Assembly (NCBI GenBank): GCA_964483325.1
Contig: CAZAAW010000056.1
Span: 1-6,269, forward strand
Source of the DNA: CAZAAW01 sp964483325
GTDB taxonomy: Bacteria > Pseudomonadota > Alphaproteobacteria > Rhizobiales > Kaistiaceae
Direction: 5' to 3'
DNA: 6,269 nucleotides
The notes below the pieces were generated by a model. That model worked only from the letters and a program-made list of their open reading frames with translations. It was not told the origin of the DNA and searched no databases. The translations under genes were made by a program, and so were the position numbers. Position 1 is the first letter of the stretch. Each line of letters starts with the position of its first letter. Positions 1 to 5,955 of this stretch are shown here, piece by piece.

Positions 1-49
1 CTCGCTGCGCGAGGCAAGGCTCCCGACCTCTCCCTATGGGAGAGGCAAG
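1..49 (+). repeat. Right end of mosaic palindromic element (copy A, cut by window edge)
   Basis: This matches the right-hand end of the composite element at 3927-4128. It has the TCGCTGCG motif, then CAAGGCTCCCGACC, then a perfect hairpin at 27-45 (arms CCTCTCCC and GGGAGAGG, loop TAT), then the terminal CAAG. The left part lies outside the window. It probably sits downstream of whatever gene precedes the window, but that gene is not visible. Confidence 0.75.
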
Positions 50-80
50 AGGCGGGGCCGGCGGCGCCCCTCTTTCTCCC

Positions 81-108
81 ATTCGCCACTCGCCATTCGC
101 CATTCGCC
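81..108 (+). repeat. Heptamer tandem repeat, four units
   Basis: Four consecutive 7-nt units, ATTCGCC, ACTCGCC, ATTCGCC and ATTCGCC, run head to tail, with one substitution in unit 2. The tract is non-coding, between repeat copy A and the phosphomannomutase leader. Heptamers are not codon-compatible, which fits a non-coding slippage tract. I see no function in it. Confidence 0.75.
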
Positions 109-231
109 CCCCTCCGCCATCTCCGCGCCGCCATCGTGCGGCATCTCCGGCTGGACGGCGGGGTGGGTTGCTGAACAAATGGTCTTCCGGCGGCGTTGGG
201 CAGCCGGTTCCGCTCATCTTTTCCCTTCCGC

Positions 232-237
232 AGGAGG
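232..237 (+). promoter_or_regulatory. Ribosome binding site of the phosphomannomutase gene
   Basis: A perfect AGGAGG lies 4 nt before the ATG at 242. It decides the start. The frame is open further upstream to an ATG at 179, but that start has no comparable site and would add 21 residues without family support. Confidence 0.85.
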
Positions 238-241
238 CAGC

Positions 242-1762
242 ATGTTTCCGAAGCCGGTCGACGGCCTTTCGCCCAACAGCTTCGCGTTCGAGACCCGGCC
301 GCTGGTCAAGGCCACCGGCTTTCGCGAGTATGATGCGCGCTGGTGGTTCGGGCGGCCCGGCGATCCGCAGGCGCCGGAGCTCAACCTGATGGGCGTGCAG
401 GCGCTCGGCCTCGGTCTCGGCACCCTTTTGCACGAGCGCGGCGTGCGGCCCGACATCGTCGTCGGCCATGATTTCCGCGCCTATTCGCTGTCGATCAAGC
501 TCGCTTTGGCCAACGGGCTGATGAGCGCCGGCTGCCGCGTCCACGATGTCGGCCTGGCGCTGTCGCCGATGGCCTATTTCGCCCAGTTCGCGCTCGACTG
601 CCCGGCGGTCGCCATGGTCACCGCCTCGCATAACGAGAACGGCTGGACCGGCGTCAAGATGGGCGCCGCGCGGCCGCTGACCTTCGGCCCGGAGGAGATG
701 ACGCGCCTCAAGGACATCGTCCTTGCCGGCGCCTTCCGGGAAGCGCCCGGCGGCGCCTATACGTTCGTCGAGGATTTCGCCGACCGCTACATCGCCGACC
801 TCACCGACCGGCCGAAGATCACGCGCCGGCTGAAGGTCGTCGCCGCCTGCGGCAACGGCACCGCCGGCGCCTTCGCGCCGAGGGTGCTGGAGGCGATCGG
901 CTGCGAGGTGGTGCCGCTCGACACCGCGCTCGACTTCACCTTCCCGAACTACAACCCCAATCCGGAAGACATGAAGATGCTGCACGCCATCGCCGCCAAG
1001 GTGAAGGAGAGCGGCGCCGATGTCGGCTTCGGCTTCGACGGCGACGGCGACCGCTGCGGCGTCATCGACAACGAGGGCGGCGAGATCTTCGCCGACAAGG
1101 TCGGGGTTATCCTGGCGCGCGACTTCGCGGCGAGGTTCGAGCGGCCGAAATTCGTCGTCGACGTCAAATCGACCGGCCTCTACATGACCGACCCGGTGCT
1201 CAGGGAGAAGGGCGCCGAGACCGACTACTGGAAGACCGGCCACAGCTATATCAAGCGCCGCGTCAACGACCTCAAGGCGCTGGCCGGCTTCGAGAAGTCG
1301 GGGCATTTCTTCTTCAACGCGCCGATCGGCCGCGGCTATGACGACGGCATGCTGACGGCGCTGTCGGTCTGCGACGTGCTCGACCGCAACCCGGACAGGA
1401 CGCTGGCGGAGATCTATCGCGGCCTGCCGAAGACCTGGGGCTCGCCGACAATGTCGGCGCATTGCGCCGACGAGGCGAAATACGGCGTCGCCGACAAGGT
1501 CAGCGAGCGCTTCGCGGCGATGCGCGCCGCCGGCGAGACGGTGGCCGGCCAGCAGATCGTCGACCTCGTCACGGTCAACGGCGTGCGCGTCGTCACCGAG
1601 GACGGCACCTGGGGCCTGGTGCGCGCCTCCTCCAACAAGCCGGAACTGGTGGTGGTGGTGGAAAGCCCCGCCTCCGAGGCCAGGCTGCGCGAGATGTTCG
1701 CCGCCGTCGACGCCGTGCTGCGGGAGAACCCCGGGGTCGGAGCGTATAACCAGACGATCTGA
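242..1762 (+). CDS. Phosphomannomutase/phosphoglucomutase (alpha-D-phosphohexomutase)
   Basis: A complete cytosolic enzyme of 506 residues, a normal family length. It interconverts mannose-6-P/mannose-1-P and probably glucose-6-P/glucose-1-P, feeding GDP-mannose and UDP-glucose into lipopolysaccharide, exopolysaccharide and glycan synthesis. All four active-site segments are visible. The phosphoserine loop is TASHN at residues 127-131, with S129 as the phosphorylated residue. The metal loop is DGDGDR at 266-271. The sugar-specificity loop is FEKSGH at 350-355. The C-terminal phosphate-binding loop is RASSNKP at 461-467. The N-terminus and the C-terminal YNQTI match rhizobial phosphomannomutases as I remember them (called manB, or noeK in some rhizobia). 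Substrate preference cannot be read from sequence, so no symbol is given. The start at 242 is fixed by AGGAGG. It appears monocistronic: a palindromic element begins 11 nt after the stop. I found no convincing promoter upstream. Confidence 0.96.
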   Translation: MFPKPVDGLSPNSFAFETRPLVKATGFREYDARWWFGRPGDPQAPELNLMGVQALGLGLGTLLHERGVRPDIVVGHDFRAYSLSIKLALANGLMSAGCRVHDVGLALSPMAYFAQFALDCPAVAMVTASHNENGWTGVKMGAARPLTFGPEEMTRLKDIVLAGAFREAPGGAYTFVEDFADRYIADLTDRPKITRRLKVVAACGNGTAGAFAPRVLEAIGCEVVPLDTALDFTFPNYNPNPEDMKMLHAIAAKVKESGADVGFGFDGDGDRCGVIDNEGGEIFADKVGVILARDFAARFERPKFVVDVKSTGLYMTDPVLREKGAETDYWKTGHSYIKRRVNDLKALAGFEKSGHFFFNAPIGRGYDDGMLTALSVCDVLDRNPDRTLAEIYRGLPKTWGSPTMSAHCADEAKYGVADKVSERFAAMRAAGETVAGQQIVDLVTVNGVRVVTEDGTWGLVRASSNKPELVVVVESPASEARLREMFAAVDAVLRENPGVGAYNQTI

Positions 1763-1773
1763 GGGGGGCGCCG

Positions 1774-1947
1774 CCTCTCCCATAGGGAGAGGTCGGGAGC
1801 CTTGGTGAGCGCAGCGAACCTAGGCGGACGGGTGAGGGGTTCGGCCGCTGGGAAGTTCGGCCCCGGCGCCGCAGCCGCGTGTCAGCGGCAGTAACCCTCA
1901 CCCGGAAACGCTCCGCGTTTCCGACCTCTCCCGGGGGGAGAGGTAAG
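1774..1947 (-). repeat. Mosaic palindromic element, near-complete copy BC (reverse orientation)
   Basis: Read on the minus strand this parallels 3927-4128. It starts with CTTACCTCTCCC and a terminal hairpin at 1924-1944 (9-bp arms, loop GGG). Next comes a hairpin cassette at 1903-1923 (8-bp arms CGGAAACG/CGTTTCCG), then GGGTGAGGG, the ACACGCGGCTGC motif, GGCCGAACCCCTCACCCG, a core with TTCGCTGCGCTC, and a terminal hairpin at 1774-1792 (8-bp arms, loop ATA). It lacks the GGACTTGATCC cassette present in the other copies. With the hairpin and promoter that follow, it accounts for the gap between the mutase and pheA. It is not a classical terminator, as no T-run follows the hairpins. It may affect mRNA 3' ends as REP-like elements do; that is inference. 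Confidence 0.85.
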
Positions 1948-1954
1948 GGCGCCC

Positions 1955-1979
1955 CCCGGCGGCGGGGAGCGCCGCCGGG
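1955..1979. repeat. GC-rich perfect hairpin
   Basis: A 10-bp perfect inverted repeat (arms CCCGGCGGCG and CGCCGCCGGG, loop GGGAG) directly outside the left end of element copy BC and upstream of the pheA promoter candidate. No T-run follows on either strand, so a factor-independent terminator is not supported. It could insulate pheA from upstream transcription or be an extension of the repeat. Confidence 0.6.
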
Positions 1980-2001
1980 CCGTTCGCACTACCCGCCCGC
2001 G

Positions 2002-2030
2002 TTGACGGCGCTTCCCTGGCTGGGCTACTT
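2002..2030 (+). promoter_or_regulatory. Candidate sigma-70-type promoter for pheA-fmt
   Basis: TTGACG (2002-2007) is followed by exactly 17 nt and CTACTT (2025-2030). TTGAC with a CTAnnT-like -10 fits the relaxed alphaproteobacterial housekeeping pattern (TTGAC-N17-CTATAT). Transcription would begin near 2037, giving a leader of about 35 nt. It lies outside the repeat and is the only good match I found in this gap. The prediction is by eye only. Confidence 0.5.
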
Positions 2031-2072
2031 CCGGGCGGTCTTTTCCAGAGTCCCTATCCGGATCGTCTGCCG

Positions 2073-2930
2073 ATGCTGAAGGTCGTCTTCCAGGGCGAGC
2101 CTGGCGCCAATTCGCACATTGCCTGCCAGGAGGTGTTTCCCAAGGCGGAGGCCTTGCCGATGGCGACCTTCGAGGACTGCTTCGCGGCGATCTCGCGCGG
2201 CGAGGCCGATCTCGGCATGATCCCGATCGAGAATTCGCTCAACGGCCGCGTCGCCGACATCCATCACCTGCTGCCGATCTCGACCTTCCACATCATCGGC
2301 GAGCATTTCCAGCCGATCCATTATGCGCTGATGGCGCTGCCGGGGGTGGGGCTCGGCGATATCCGCACCGTCTACAGCCATGTCCAGGCGCTCGGCCAGT
2401 GCCGGCGCATCATCCGCCAGCACGGCTGGACGGCGAGCGTCGGCGCCGATACCGCCGGCTCGGCGCGGATGATCGCCGAGCGCGGCGACCGCAGCGCCGC
2501 GGCGCTGGCGCCGCCGCCGGCGGCCGGGCTCTACGGGCTGGAGATCCTCGCCGCCAATGTCGAGGACGCCGCCAACAACACGACGCGCTTCATCATCATC
2601 TCGCGCGAGCCGAAGGAGGCGGCGCCCGGCAGCGGCCCGACGGTGACCAGCTTCGTCTTCCGCGTCCGCAACGTGCCGGCGGCGCTCTACAAGGCGCTCG
2701 GCGGCTTCGCCACCAACGGCGTCAACATGACCAAGCTGGAGAGCTACCAGCTGGAGGGCCAGTTCGCCGCGACGCAGTTCTATGCCGATGTCGAGGGCCA
2801 TCCGCAGGACCGGCCGCTGAAGCTGGCGCTGGAGGAGCTGGCCTTCTTCTCCGCCGAGCTGCGCATCCTCGGCGTCTATCCGCAGAGCCGCTTCCGCGAG
2901 CACCTGCGGGCGCCGGCGCCGGCCGCATGA
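2073..2930 (+). CDS. pheA: Prephenate dehydratase
   Basis: A complete monofunctional enzyme of 285 residues that converts prephenate to phenylpyruvate in phenylalanine synthesis. The catalytic periplasmic-binding-like domain occupies about residues 2-182. It opens with VVFQGEPGANSH, carries MIPIENSLNGRVADIHHLL (49-67), and ends with the catalytic NNTTRF motif (168-173). A regulatory ACT domain follows at about 194-272. Its phenylalanine-binding motifs are variant: AALY (203-206) stands where the classical GALV occurs, and ESYQ (223-226) where ESRP occurs. No chorismate mutase domain is fused, unlike the E. coli P-protein. The ATG at 2073 is the only plausible start, as no in-frame ATG or GTG lies just upstream, and the N-terminus begins at the conserved strand. 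The Shine-Dalgarno is weak (GGA about 10 nt before). fmt follows after 15 nt, so the two are probably co-transcribed. Feedback inhibition by phenylalanine is expected from the ACT domain. Confidence 0.96.
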   Translation: MLKVVFQGEPGANSHIACQEVFPKAEALPMATFEDCFAAISRGEADLGMIPIENSLNGRVADIHHLLPISTFHIIGEHFQPIHYALMALPGVGLGDIRTVYSHVQALGQCRRIIRQHGWTASVGADTAGSARMIAERGDRSAAALAPPPAAGLYGLEILAANVEDAANNTTRFIIISREPKEAAPGSGPTVTSFVFRVRNVPAALYKALGGFATNGVNMTKLESYQLEGQFAATQFYADVEGHPQDRPLKLALEELAFFSAELRILGVYPQSRFREHLRAPAPAA

Positions 2931-2945
2931 CGGCGCGCTGACATC

Positions 2946-3878
2946 ATGACGCTGCGCGTCGTCTTCCTCGGGACGCCGGATTTCGCGGTGCCGACGCTGA
3001 TGGAGCTCGTCGGCTTCGGCCACGAGGTTGTCGCCGCCTATACGCGGGCGCCGCGGCCGGCCGGGCGCGGCATGGCGCAGAAGCGCTCGCCGGTGCACGA
3101 GGCCGCCGACCGCTTCGGCATCCCGGTGCTGACGCCGCATACCCTGCGCGACGCCGGCGAGCAGCAGCGCTTCGCCGAGCTTGCCGCCGATGTCGCGGTG
3201 GTCGTCGCCTACGGGCTGATCCTGCCGCCGCCGGTGCTGGCGGCGCCGCGCCTCGGGCCCTACAACCTGCATGCCTCGCTGCTGCCGCGCTGGCGCGGCG
3301 CGGCGCCGATCCAGCGTGCCATCATGGCCGGCGACCGCGAGACCGGCATCATGGTGATGCGCATGGAGGCGGGGCTCGACACCGGGCCGGTGGCGATGGC
3401 CGAGCGCACGCCGATCGGCCCGGAGGAGACCGCCGGCGAGCTGCACGACCGGCTGGCCCGGCTCGGCGCCGACCTGATGCTGCGCGCTTTGGCGGCGCTG
3501 GAGCGCGGCACGCTCGACCTGGTGCCGCAGGCGGCCGAGGGCGTCACCTATGCCGCCAAGATCGACAAGGCCGAGACGCGCCTCGACTGGAGCCGCCCGG
3601 CCGCCGCGCTGCACGATCATATCCGCGGCCTGTCGCCCTTTCCCGGCGCCTGGACCGACATGATGATCGCCGGCCGGGCGGAGCGGGTGAAGGTGCTGCG
3701 CGCCACGCTCGCCGAGGGCGGCGGGGTGCCGGGCACGGTGCTCGACGCGGCGCCGACGATCGCCTGCGGCAGCGGCGCCCTCCGCCTCACCGAACTGCAG
3801 CGCGCCGGCGGCAAGGCCATGCCCGCCGCCACCTTCCAGCACGGCGCCGGGCTGAAGCCGGGGGACCGGGTGCTGTAG
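2946..3878 (+). CDS. fmt: Methionyl-tRNA formyltransferase
   Basis: A complete protein of 310 residues, the normal length. It transfers a formyl group from 10-formyltetrahydrofolate to Met-tRNA(fMet), making the bacterial initiator tRNA. The N-terminal Rossmann domain starts RVVFLGTPDFAVPTL. The tRNA-contacting loop around residues 35-52 includes the expected RPAGRG and SPVHEAA. The catalytic set N107, H109 and D145 is intact, with the family signature SLLPRWRGAAPIQRAI at 111-126 and GLDTGP around D145. The C-terminal OB-fold domain covers about 205-305. It starts 15 nt after the pheA stop with no clear Shine-Dalgarno, which suggests translation coupled to pheA. Its common partner def (peptide deformylase) is not next to it: the gene upstream is pheA, and downstream comes a repeat and a convergent gene. 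An ATG at 2927 overlaps the pheA stop but is out of frame. Confidence 0.97.
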   Translation: MTLRVVFLGTPDFAVPTLMELVGFGHEVVAAYTRAPRPAGRGMAQKRSPVHEAADRFGIPVLTPHTLRDAGEQQRFAELAADVAVVVAYGLILPPPVLAAPRLGPYNLHASLLPRWRGAAPIQRAIMAGDRETGIMVMRMEAGLDTGPVAMAERTPIGPEETAGELHDRLARLGADLMLRALAALERGTLDLVPQAAEGVTYAAKIDKAETRLDWSRPAAALHDHIRGLSPFPGAWTDMMIAGRAERVKVLRATLAEGGGVPGTVLDAAPTIACGSGALRLTELQRAGGKAMPAATFQHGAGLKPGDRVL

Positions 3879-3889
3879 GGGGCTGTGGG

Positions 3890-4061
3890 GCGCCGGTGTG
3901 GGGTTGCTGCAGCGTCGGGGCAGCCTCTTACCTCTCCCTGTGGGAGAGAGCCTGCCCCCGGACTTGATCCGGGGGTCGGAACGCGAAGCGTTCCGGGTGA
4001 GGGACACTGCCGGCGACACGCGGCTGCAGCGCCGGGGCAGGATTCCCGGCGGCCGAACCCC
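3890..4061 (+). repeat. Long direct repeat, copy 1 (pairs with 6052-6201)
   Basis: This stretch is repeated in the same orientation at 6052-6201. Both begin GCGCCGGTG(T/C)GGGGTTGCTGC and end CCCGGCGGCCGAACCCCT. The similarity covers the left half of the mosaic element plus about 37 nt outside it. Copy 1 is longer mainly because it carries a 24-nt hairpin cassette (perfect arms at 3977-3995, GGAACGC/GCGTTCC, loop GAA) between GATCCGGG and TGAGGG. The two copies flank the synthetase and small-protein genes. Confidence 0.85.
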
Positions 4062-4128
4062 TCACCCGTTCGCCTAAGCCTCGCTGCGCTCGGCAAGGCT
4101 TCCGGCCTCTCCCTATGGGAGAGGCAAG
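3927..4128 (+). repeat. Mosaic palindromic (foldback) element, fullest copy DE
   Basis: A structure of 202 bp filling most of the convergent fmt/synthetase gap. The termini are inverted: CTTACCTCTCCC at 3927-3938 and GGGAGAGGCAAG at 4117-4128 (11 of 12 pair). In order it contains a hairpin at 3932-3948 (arms CTCTCCC/GGGAGAG), a hairpin at 3955-3975 (8-bp arms CCCCCGGA/TCCGGGGG, loop CTTGA), a hairpin at 3977-3995 (8-bp arms, loop GAA), an inner inverted pair CGGGTGAGGG (3994-4003) and CCCTCACCCG (4059-4068), a stem at 4031-4050 (GCCGGG/CCCGGC), and a terminal hairpin at 4106-4124 (8-bp arms, loop TAT). It has no credible ORF. It resembles MITE-like or RIME/ABC-type rhizobial intergenic mosaics in general design; membership of a named family is not established. 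It may serve both convergent genes as a 3'-end structure. Confidence 0.85.
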
Positions 4129-4137
4129 AGACGCCCT

Positions 4138-5712
4138 TCATGCCGGGTAGCGCTGGCGGGCGAGCTTTTCGATCGTGACGTAGTCGGTCTTGCCGGTGCC
4201 CAGGAGCGGCAGCGTGTCGACGACCATGAAGCGGTCCGGGACGGTGATCTCGCGCATGCCGACCTGGCGGGCGGCGGCGAGGAGCGAGGCGCGGTCCATG
4301 CCGGCGGCGCTGGTCATCACCACCAGCGCCTCGCCGCGGCGGGCGTCCGGCACCGCCACCACGGCGTGGCTGTGCTCCGGCCAGGCCAGCGTCACGTAGC
4401 TCTCCACCGCCGTCAGCGACACCATCTCGCCGGCGATCTTGGCGAAGCGCTTGGCGCGGCTGACGATGGCGACGAAGCCGTCCTCGATGGCGACGATGTC
4501 GCCGGTGTCGTGCCAGCCGTCCGGCAGCGGCACCACCCGCCCGGTGCCGTCGCCGGCGAAATAGCCGGCCATGACATTGGGGCCGCGGATATGCAGGCGG
4601 GCGCCGTGGACGATGCCCGGCACCGGCTCCAGCCGCGTCTCGATCAGCGGCAGCAGCGGCCCGACCGTGCCGGGGCGATGGCGCTCCGGCGTGTTGACCG
4701 CCACCACCGGCGCCGCCTCGGTGACGCCGTAGCCCTCCAGCACGGTGATGCCGAAGCGCTCCTGCCAGGTGGCGCGGGTCGCCTCCTTGACGCGCTCGGC
4801 GCCGAGGACGCAGAGGCGGACGCTGGCGAAATCGCCGTCATCGGCATGGCGGGCCCAGTTGGCGGCGAAGGTGTCGACGCCGAGAAGGATCGTCGAGCGG
4901 TCCTCGGCGACGAGCTTGGGGATCTCGTCATAGCGCAGCGGCGAGGGGAAGATGAAGCTGCGGAAGCCCAGCACCAGCGGCAGGATCAGCCCGTCGATCA
5001 GCCCGAAGGCGTGGAACACCGGCAGCGGGTTGAACATGCGGTCGGCGGTGGTGAACCAGAAGACCTTCTCCACCTGCTCGATATTGGCGAGGATATTGGC
5101 ATGGGTGAGCGCCACGGCCTTGGGCTGGCGCTCCGTGCCGGAGGTGAAGAGGACGAGGGCGACGTCGTCCGGCCGCGCCCTGGGGCGCAGCAGGAAGGGC
5201 AGCCGCGCCAGCGCCGCCCCGGCGAGCCGGTCGGCCAGCGTCAGCCCGGCGCGCACGTCCTCCAGGTAGACGAGGGTGGCGATGGCGGAGAGCCGCGCCG
5301 CCGTCTCCTCCAGCCGCGCCACCTCGATGAAGCGGCGCGAGGTGAGGATGGTGCGGATGCCGACGGCGGCGCAGGCCGCCTCCGCCGCGCCGGGGCCGGC
5401 GGTGTAGTTGAGCATCGCCGGCACGCGGCCGAAGGCGGAGAGGCCGAACAGCGCCACCGCCACGGCATTGACATTGGGCAGGAGCACGCCGACGCGCTCG
5501 CCCGGCGCCAGGGATTTCGCCAGCTTGCGGCCGAGGACGGCGGCGGCCAGCAGCAGCCGCCGGCCGGGAAGGATTGTGCGCTCCTGGTCCTCCAGCGCCG
5601 CCTGCGGCGAGCGGCGGACGCCCTCGCGCAGCGCCTCGAACAGGGTGCGGTTCCAGAAACGCGGATCGGGGACGGCGCCGGCCGCGGCGGCGATGTCGGC
5701 GGTCTGCTCCAA
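4138..5712 (-). CDS. Aas-type acyl-ACP/acyl-CoA synthetase (AMP-binding, stand-alone)
   Basis: A 524-residue adenylate-forming enzyme that should activate a fatty or lysophospholipid-derived acyl chain through acyl-AMP. It resembles the synthetase half of the bifunctional Aas protein more than ordinary FadD. Aas-like stretches include GERVGVLLPN (71-80), PAMLNYTAG (98-106), TILTSRRFIE (121-130), GYGVTEAAPVV (327-337), KRFAKIAGEMVSL (421-433) and PLLGTGKTD (502-510). Landmarks are WHDTGD (400-405) and the probable catalytic lysine K508. The ATP-phosphate loop is TSGTERQPKA (190-199), deviating from the usual SGTTGxPKG. The PlsC-like acyltransferase domain found in Aas is absent, and none is encoded nearby. 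The start is TTG (5710-5712) with GGAG 9 nt before it; the frame has no ATG or GTG back to a stop at 5872. Hydrophobic stretches such as 232-255 belong to the fold. Acyl substrate and acceptor cannot be told from sequence. Confidence 0.9.
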   Translation of the reverse strand: MEQTADIAAAAGAVPDPRFWNRTLFEALREGVRRSPQAALEDQERTILPGRRLLLAAAVLGRKLAKSLAPGERVGVLLPNVNAVAVALFGLSAFGRVPAMLNYTAGPGAAEAACAAVGIRTILTSRRFIEVARLEETAARLSAIATLVYLEDVRAGLTLADRLAGAALARLPFLLRPRARPDDVALVLFTSGTERQPKAVALTHANILANIEQVEKVFWFTTADRMFNPLPVFHAFGLIDGLILPLVLGFRSFIFPSPLRYDEIPKLVAEDRSTILLGVDTFAANWARHADDGDFASVRLCVLGAERVKEATRATWQERFGITVLEGYGVTEAAPVVAVNTPERHRPGTVGPLLPLIETRLEPVPGIVHGARLHIRGPNVMAGYFAGDGTGRVVPLPDGWHDTGDIVAIEDGFVAIVSRAKRFAKIAGEMVSLTAVESYVTLAWPEHSHAVVAVPDARRGEALVVMTSAAGMDRASLLAAARQVGMREITVPDRFMVVDTLPLLGTGKTDYVTIEKLARQRYPA

Positions 5713-5721
5713 GGACTGATG

Positions 5722-5725
5722 CTCC
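5722..5725 (-). promoter_or_regulatory. Shine-Dalgarno for the TTG start of the synthetase
   Basis: GGAG on the minus strand lies 9 nt before the TTG at 5710-5712. It supports this start over the upstream ATG at 5735-5737, which is in another frame (25 nt away) and reads into low-complexity arginine- and alanine-rich sequence. Confidence 0.6.
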
Positions 5726-5729
5726 AGCG

Positions 5730-5745
5730 GGAGACATGAGTCTCC
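5730..5745 (-). promoter_or_regulatory. Small hairpin in the synthetase leader
   Basis: A perfect 6-bp stem (GGAGAC/GTCTCC on the minus strand, 4-nt loop TCAT) lies just upstream of the Shine-Dalgarno of the synthetase. The octamer CTCCAGCG occurs on both sides (plus-strand 5722-5729 and 5742-5749). It could influence translation initiation, but a 6-bp stem in GC-rich DNA may be chance. Confidence 0.35.
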
Positions 5746-5871
5746 AGCGCCCCCGCCGCCTCTGTCGCCGCGGCAGGCCGGGGAGTCAATCTGCGACGCA
5801 GCAAAAGAGGAGCGGGGGCAAAGGAGTCGCGCGGCAGAGCGGCCAGCGCTTCGGGCGACGCGCCGACCCGC

Positions 5872-5949
5872 TCAGAGGACGTGGAAGAGGTAGAGCAGGA
5901 TGATGATCGGGATGGGAATGCCGATCAGCCACAGAAGCACGGCGCGCAT
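5872..5949 (-). CDS. Small hydrophobic single-span membrane protein (25 aa)
   Basis: A 26-codon reading frame (ATG at 5947-5949, TGA at 5872-5874) encodes a product beginning MRAVLLWLIGIPIPIIILL and ending YLFHVL. Almost the whole length is one hydrophobic segment, with a single positive residue (R2) near the N-terminus and a Pro-Ile-Pro kink, typical of a one-pass inner-membrane miniprotein. AAGGG ends 6 nt before the ATG, a well-placed ribosome binding site. It lies 159 nt upstream of the synthetase start on the same strand and could share its transcript. I recall similar short proteins with an LLWLIGIPIP-like core annotated as hypothetical in Hyphomicrobiales, but this is from memory. The function is unknown. 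It is short enough for standard gene callers to miss. Confidence 0.7.
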   Translation of the reverse strand: MRAVLLWLIGIPIPIIILLYLFHVL

Positions 5950-5955
5950 GGACAA

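Noticed and set aside
81..108. CRISPR-like array.
   Set aside because: The units are 7 nt, adjacent and without spacers; no cas genes are present.
179..241. Upstream ATG at 179 as the phosphomannomutase start.
   Set aside because: The extra 21 residues do not match the family, and the perfect AGGAGG would lie inside the coding region; the ATG at 242 fits.
2025..4019. A 664-codon open frame on the minus strand across pheA and fmt.
   Set aside because: It is antisense to two clearly recognised genes. Its product is Arg/His/Gly/Ala-rich without domains, and its N-terminus is translated from the palindromic repeat. Long antisense frames are expected at this GC content.
4106..4124. Terminal hairpins of the repeat element as intrinsic terminators for fmt or the synthetase.
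   Set aside because: No T-run follows the hairpins on either strand. A 3'-end role remains possible but is not shown.
4928..5737. A minus-strand frame from the ATG at 5735-5737.
   Set aside because: It is frame-shifted from the synthetase and gives Arg/Ala/Pro-rich sequence. The conserved motifs are all in the TTG-initiated frame, so I see no frameshift.
4366..5739. A 457-codon open frame on the plus strand opposite the synthetase gene.
   Set aside because: The composition is low-complexity (Ala, Gly, Arg, Asp, His), no motif is recognisable, and the opposite strand encodes a complete adenylating enzyme.
5760..5789. A minus-strand -35-like TTGACT (5784-5789) that could serve the synthetase alone.
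   Set aside because: At 17 or 18 nt spacing the -10 positions read GACAGA or ACAGAG, neither acceptable.
5712..5949. Stop-codon readthrough fusing the miniprotein to the synthetase, because the TGA at 5872 is in the synthetase frame.
   Set aside because: Frame agreement has a one-in-three chance, the intervening sequence has no conserved look, and the synthetase has its own Shine-Dalgarno.
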